This document shows positions 59,573-64,000 of a DNA stretch of 64,000 nt, one piece after another; position 1 is the stretch's first letter; each line of letters starts with the position of its first letter. The DNA is taken from the NCBI GenBank assembly GCA_013215465.1, contig JABSOW010000002.1, positions 186,001-250,000 on the forward strand, given 5' to 3'. Under the pieces are notes generated by a model. The model searched no databases. It had not been told where the DNA came from and saw only the letters and a program-made list of their open reading frames with translations. Position numbers and translations under genes: made by a program. Source of the DNA: Colwellia sp. Its GTDB lineage: Bacteria > Pseudomonadota > Gammaproteobacteria > Enterobacterales > Alteromonadaceae.

Positions 59573-59998
59573 TCACTTATACCTTAAATAAATAAACCCC
59601 ACTTTCTTTAATAAGAGTGGGTTTAAATAAGTTATACCAGTTTCATTAATTAGCTTATCTATTTTATCCGTAGGAAAAACTGCCAAATACAAGGCATTTA
59701 TTTTAATAACTAGTTGTTCAGGACAATAACCTCCTGCATTGTCTAATAAGCTGCATATATGAACCCACTCCGTTTGCTCAAAAGTAGCCTGATACTTAAC
59801 GTCCTTACGGAGTAAAAAGTCTTTTTCCGACCTTCTTAATTGCAGCATATAAGTCTCAATGCTTTTTAGATCATTATTGATGCCAACCAAGTGAGACAGA
59901 GCGTTTTGGTTAGTCGTGTTTTGAATAAACAACGCCAAGTAACCAAATAATACCAACCCCACAATAAGGAATAATTTGTTTTTTATAGTTAGATTCAT
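59573..59998 (-). pseudogene. Truncated methyl-accepting chemotaxis protein N-terminus
   Basis: MNLTIKNKLFLIVGLVLFGYLALF TM helix then LKSIETYMLQLRRSEKDFLLRKDVKYQATFEQ sensor helix; no HAMP or signalling domain. Confidence 0.6.
59594..59626. terminator. Hairpin downstream of the TonB receptor
   Basis: AAACCCCACT...AGTGGGTTT stem. Confidence 0.5.
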
Positions 59999-60215
59999 GT
60001 AAAAGATATCTTTACGTTAATTATTGGCTTTTAAACTTTAAAAACATACCTCACCATAAAGTAATATTGGCGCACATGCCCGTCATTCCCGCGGTTATTT
60101 AAGCGGGAATCTTAGTCTAAAGTGACGAGTTCTTTGGTTAAAACATCTCTAAGATGACGGCTATAATTAAATCCTGAGTAAACTACATTGGCATGTATTA
60201 AAATAATATAGCGAG

Positions 60216-61142
60216 TTAAGGCTGCGCATAACCATTTCTGGCTTCAAGCAAACGATACCAATCAGCATGGCTGTAGGCAATTGTTAAGGCTTGTTTAGCC
60301 GCAATAATACGCTCTGGTGTAGTTGAGCCAATAATAGGGCTAATGTTAGCAGGGTGCTTAAGTAACCAAGCTAAAATAAGTTGCCAAGGCAGACAGTTAT
60401 ATTTTTTGGCTTGCTGCGCTAACTCTATTTCAATACGTTGTTCATCGGCAGTAGAAAAAGTATTTCCCCATGCGGGATAAGCAACACCACCAAGCGGACA
60501 CCATGCAATAGGTGTAATGCCAAGCTGTTGGCATTGATCTAACGTGCCATCGGTTAAGCTAGTAATATTATGGATATTCACTTCTATTTGATTAACCAGT
60601 AATGGCTCATCTAACGCTGATTGTAATAAGCTAACTTGTGAAGGACTAAAATTGCTGACACCAAAGTGTTTTACTTTACCACTAGATTGTAATTGCATGA
60701 AGGTTTCGGCAACGTCTTCTGCATTGAATAAATAGTCAGGTCTATGTAGTAGAAACATATCTAAGTAATCGGTATTTAAGCGTTGTAATGAACTTTCAAC
60801 ACTATTAATAATATAGTTTTTTGCGAAATCATAACGCTGAGGATCGCGACGTATGCCCGCTTTAGAGGTGATAATCAGTTGTTCACGTATTGCTGGAGTT
60901 TCTTTTTTAAGTTCAGTAAGCAACTCCCCAAACAAACTTTCACAGTGACTATCGCCATAAATATCAGCATGGTCAAAATGTGTATAACCCGCATCTAGTG
61001 CGGCTCTTATTGCCAATTTTCCTTTGGCTTTGTCTTGAGCAGAGTTATCTCCGGCAATACGCATGCAGCCATAAATTAGCCGGGATGAAAATAAAGTGGT
61101 GTTCTTATAATGAATGTTTTGCATTTTTTTCCAATTAATCAA
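60216..61142 (-). CDS. Aldo/keto reductase
   Basis: LIYGCMRIAG, AGYTHFDHADIYGDSHCESLFGELL, LDMFLLHRPD, GVSNFSPSQ; start may be the internal ATG at 61124. Confidence 0.93.
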   Translation of the reverse strand: MINWKKMQNIHYKNTTLFSSRLIYGCMRIAGDNSAQDKAKGKLAIRAALDAGYTHFDHADIYGDSHCESLFGELLTELKKETPAIREQLIITSKAGIRRDPQRYDFAKNYIINSVESSLQRLNTDYLDMFLLHRPDYLFNAEDVAETFMQLQSSGKVKHFGVSNFSPSQVSLLQSALDEPLLVNQIEVNIHNITSLTDGTLDQCQQLGITPIAWCPLGGVAYPAWGNTFSTADEQRIEIELAQQAKKYNCLPWQLILAWLLKHPANISPIIGSTTPERIIAAKQALTIAYSHADWYRLLEARNGYAQP

Positions 61143-62631
61143 ATGGTTTGCTATGCTTGTTGAAATTAAGACTACAGCCGTTGAGAAAATCGTTTATATT
61201 TTTATCTTTATATAAATCGCCTGTGCCTGGTTGATTCGCAGCTAAAGGGGGGAAAGCGCCATACCCCGCAAGCAAGCAATGCCAAGAAACACTGTCAAAA
61301 TGATCGCTTAATTGCTGACGTTCTATTTCCGTAGCTAAATCTTCTCTTTTATACCAAACATCCAGTAACTGAATCAGTGAATCTGACAAGTGTGGGTTTT
61401 CTCTATTCGCACGCCAATACTCACTATCGTCTTTGGTATTAAGTTTGTAATGCGCCACAATATAATCTCTTACGCGATCAAATCGTAGTGCAACCTGACT
61501 ATTATAGTCATTCCTATTCTTATTGGTGAAGTTAGCTTCTTCAAATTGGTCAATGAACATTTCAATGCATATTTGTACTAAATGTAACGCAGTGGCTTCA
61601 AGAGGTTCAATAAATCCTTGTGATAAGCCTAAACCAATACAATTATGTGACCATTGAGACGCTAAACGCCCAACCTTCATTTTTAAGTGCTGCGCTTGTT
61701 GATCACCATCAAGGCAATTAAGTTTGCTGCGTAATTCTGTTTCGGCATCATCAGCTGAAATAAAATCACTACTATAAACATAGCCATTGCCAAATCTGTT
61801 ATTGAGCGGTATTTTCCAACACCAACCCGCGGACAATGCTGTAGATACCGTTTCTACAGGTATAATATCGTTCATTGGTGTTGGCATAACTACAGCGGCA
61901 TCATTAAATAAGTTTTCTTTGTAGCTCTGAAATTTAACGCCTAAAGTTTTTTGCATTAATACTGCGGCAAAACCAGAACAGTCAATAAAAAAGTCACCTG
62001 TGATAACATCACCAGTTTTAGTTTTAAGTGCTGCTATATCACCATTGTTATGTTGCTCTATTTCAACAATATGCGCGGTACGATGTTCTACGCCACGACT
62101 AATGGCAAGTTCAGCAAGAAATTTACCTAATAAATGAGAATCAAAATGATAACCATATTCCATTTTAAACGGAAAGTTATTTGGTGCAACGGGGCTTTTT
62201 CCTTGTTTTGCTAACAAGCCATTAAGTAAAAAGTCTTCTGGCTGGGTATGGGTAGCTAACCCTAAGCGCCGAGTACGGCAATTAACGGCAAAAGATCTTG
62301 ACGTAAACGTATCGACTTGTGAAGGAAAAGGATGGCCATAACTATTAATGCCTGATTTAGGGCTCCAGCCATCAAAGCGAATACTAACTTTATAGGTGGC
62401 ATTACAACGCAACATCCACTTCGACTCTGGTATCTCAAGTATTTCAAAAAAGCGTTTTAAGGTCGGTGTAGACCCTTCACCCACACCAATGATGCCAACA
62501 TCAAGTGATTCAACTAAGGTTATTTGTACCTTTTTATCGGCCCATTTTTTAACAAATAAATTAGCTGCCATCCAGCCCGCAGTACCACCACCTAAAATAA
62601 CAAGTTTCAACGGTTTATTGAAATCTCTCAT
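61135..62631 (-). CDS. Tryptophan halogenase-like flavoprotein
   Basis: LVILGGGTAGWMAANLF, VGEGSTPTLKRFF, SAGWCWKIPL (WxWxIP), GFIEPLEATALHLVQ. Confidence 0.92.
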   Translation of the reverse strand: MRDFNKPLKLVILGGGTAGWMAANLFVKKWADKKVQITLVESLDVGIIGVGEGSTPTLKRFFEILEIPESKWMLRCNATYKVSIRFDGWSPKSGINSYGHPFPSQVDTFTSRSFAVNCRTRRLGLATHTQPEDFLLNGLLAKQGKSPVAPNNFPFKMEYGYHFDSHLLGKFLAELAISRGVEHRTAHIVEIEQHNNGDIAALKTKTGDVITGDFFIDCSGFAAVLMQKTLGVKFQSYKENLFNDAAVVMPTPMNDIIPVETVSTALSAGWCWKIPLNNRFGNGYVYSSDFISADDAETELRSKLNCLDGDQQAQHLKMKVGRLASQWSHNCIGLGLSQGFIEPLEATALHLVQICIEMFIDQFEEANFTNKNRNDYNSQVALRFDRVRDYIVAHYKLNTKDDSEYWRANRENPHLSDSLIQLLDVWYKREDLATEIERQQLSDHFDSVSWHCLLAGYGAFPPLAANQPGTGDLYKDKNINDFLNGCSLNFNKHSKPFD

Positions 62632-64000
62632 GAGACAGAACCTTTTAATATCGTTTGTAAAAACTCATCATGACTTGGCAAAGAAGCAATAGGTTCGTTT
62701 TTTGCGGCTTTAATTTTTTTCAACATATCTAGTAGAGCATCAGAAGAAACACTGTTAGCAATGGGATGATAATCTTTAGGTATTATACCTTGCCCAACCA
62801 TAACTTGTAGCCAAGAGCTATCAAGAAAAAGGTCATTTTGTTTTCTAAATAATCGTCCGCTTTCAGAAAAAATTTCTATTTTATGGGCTAAAGTATCCGG
62901 AATATCCATTGTACGCATGTCATGCCAAAAGCGACTATCGGTGCGCTGATTTGCATGGTAATGCAAAATAAGAAAATCCCGAATTTGTTCAAACTCAATT
63001 TTAGATTGATCATTATATGCAGAGACAAGCGCACTATTAACACCTTGGTGTGGAAATAAATTCACTAACCGAGTGATAGCTGATTGAATTAAATGAATGC
63101 TGGTTGACTCTAATGGCTCAAGAAAACCACTTGATAAACCAATAGCGATTACATTTTTGTGCCATTGTTTACGTCGACGTCCAGTAGTGAAACGAAATAA
63201 TTTAGGCTCACTCAAAACTTTAGAGTCTAAATTACTTAATAATAATTCTTTAGCTTGTTCATCACTATAATAACGACTGCTATAAACTAGGCCATTACCG
63301 TTGCGGTGCTGCAATGGAATGCGCCATTGCCAGCCAGCAGAATGCGCAATTGAACGAGTATAAGGTAACGTTTTTTCTAAACGTTCAGACGGCACCGCAA
63401 TAGCACGGTCACATTGTAACCAATGACTCCAATCTTCGTAGCCAGTTGATAGTTTTTCTTGAATCAGTAAACCTTTAAAGCCAGAGCAATCTATAAATAA
63501 ATCACCATTTATTTGGCTACCGTCTTTTAATTGTAATGCTTGGATATAACCAGTTTCATTACATTGCTGAACATGTTCAACCATGCCCTCAGTGCGTTTG
63601 ACTCCTATTTTCTCACTAAATTTTCTTAAAAAATTGGCGTATAAGCCTGCATCAAAATGATAAGCATGCGGAATTTCATAAAGTGGATTTTTACTGTTAA
63701 TATTGGCAAATTTACCTGCTTCAGCACATAAGTAATTTAAATCGTATTGCCAAAGTTGTTTGTCATCTTCAAGTTGATTGGCTCGTTTTAATAAGTGATG
63801 AAACTGACAAAAAGCTAAACTTCGACCGGCAGCACCAAAAGTATGGTAATAACTCTCACCTTGAACTTTCCAATTTTCAAACTTAATCGCAAGTTTTATG
63901 GTCGCTTTGGTCTCTCGTAAAAACTCAGCATCATCAATGCCTAAAACATGGTTAAATAACTTAATGGGGGGTATAGTTGCTTCGCCAACGCCGACCGTAC
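62628..64000 (-). CDS. Tryptophan halogenase-like flavoprotein (5' end outside the window)
   Basis: Frame stays open from 63584 to the right edge (TVGVGEATIPPIKLF); HSAGWQWRIPL (WxWxIP), GLSSGFLEPLESTSIHLIQ; 4-bp ATGA overlap with the downstream gene. Confidence 0.9.
   Translation of the reverse strand, partial: TVGVGEATIPPIKLFNHVLGIDDAEFLRETKATIKLAIKFENWKVQGESYYHTFGAAGRSLAFCQFHHLLKRANQLEDDKQLWQYDLNYLCAEAGKFANINSKNPLYEIPHAYHFDAGLYANFLRKFSEKIGVKRTEGMVEHVQQCNETGYIQALQLKDGSQINGDLFIDCSGFKGLLIQEKLSTGYEDWSHWLQCDRAIAVPSERLEKTLPYTRSIAHSAGWQWRIPLQHRNGNGLVYSSRYYSDEQAKELLLSNLDSKVLSEPKLFRFTTGRRRKQWHKNVIAIGLSSGFLEPLESTSIHLIQSAITRLVNLFPHQGVNSALVSAYNDQSKIEFEQIRDFLILHYHANQRTDSRFWHDMRTMDIPDTLAHKIEIFSESGRLFRKQNDLFLDSSWLQVMVGQGIIPKDYHPIANSVSSDALLDMLKKIKAAKNEPIASLPSHDEFLQTILKGSVS

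Overview
This is a gammaproteobacterial chromosome segment, most like a Colwellia-type member of Alteromonadales (inferred from gene content and order; no search was run). The left third (0-15 kb) is mostly housekeeping: glyA, nrdR, ribD, ribE, a ribB with a degenerate GTP-cyclohydrolase-II-like domain, a decayed IS630 region, a cold-shock gene, valS-holC-pepA, lptF-lptG, an RDD protein and tRNA-Leu(CAA). From 16 to 46 kb there is a signalling/adhesion region: a beta-propeller GGDEF protein, a DnaQ-like exonuclease, a DUF2956-like protein, an SBP plus PAS-GGDEF-EAL pair, a hybrid histidine kinase/AraC sensor, and a single 17.2-kb ORF (5741 aa). That ORF encodes a giant glycine-rich autotransporter built of length-quantised repeats arranged as alternating A/B dimers. 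From 46.6 to 56 kb there is a malto-oligosaccharide locus (LacI, MFS, GH31, GH13, GH13) with four copies of an ATACGTAT palindrome. The right end has a MaoC-like protein, a decayed REP-associated (Y1) transposase, a TonB-dependent receptor behind a Fur-box-like site, a truncated MCP-like ORF, and a minus-strand operon with an aldo/keto reductase and two tryptophan-halogenase-like proteins, one running off the window. The giant autotransporter with its higher-order repeat structure and its divergent sensor kinase is the strongest candidate for follow-up. I cannot show that any system here is undescribed.
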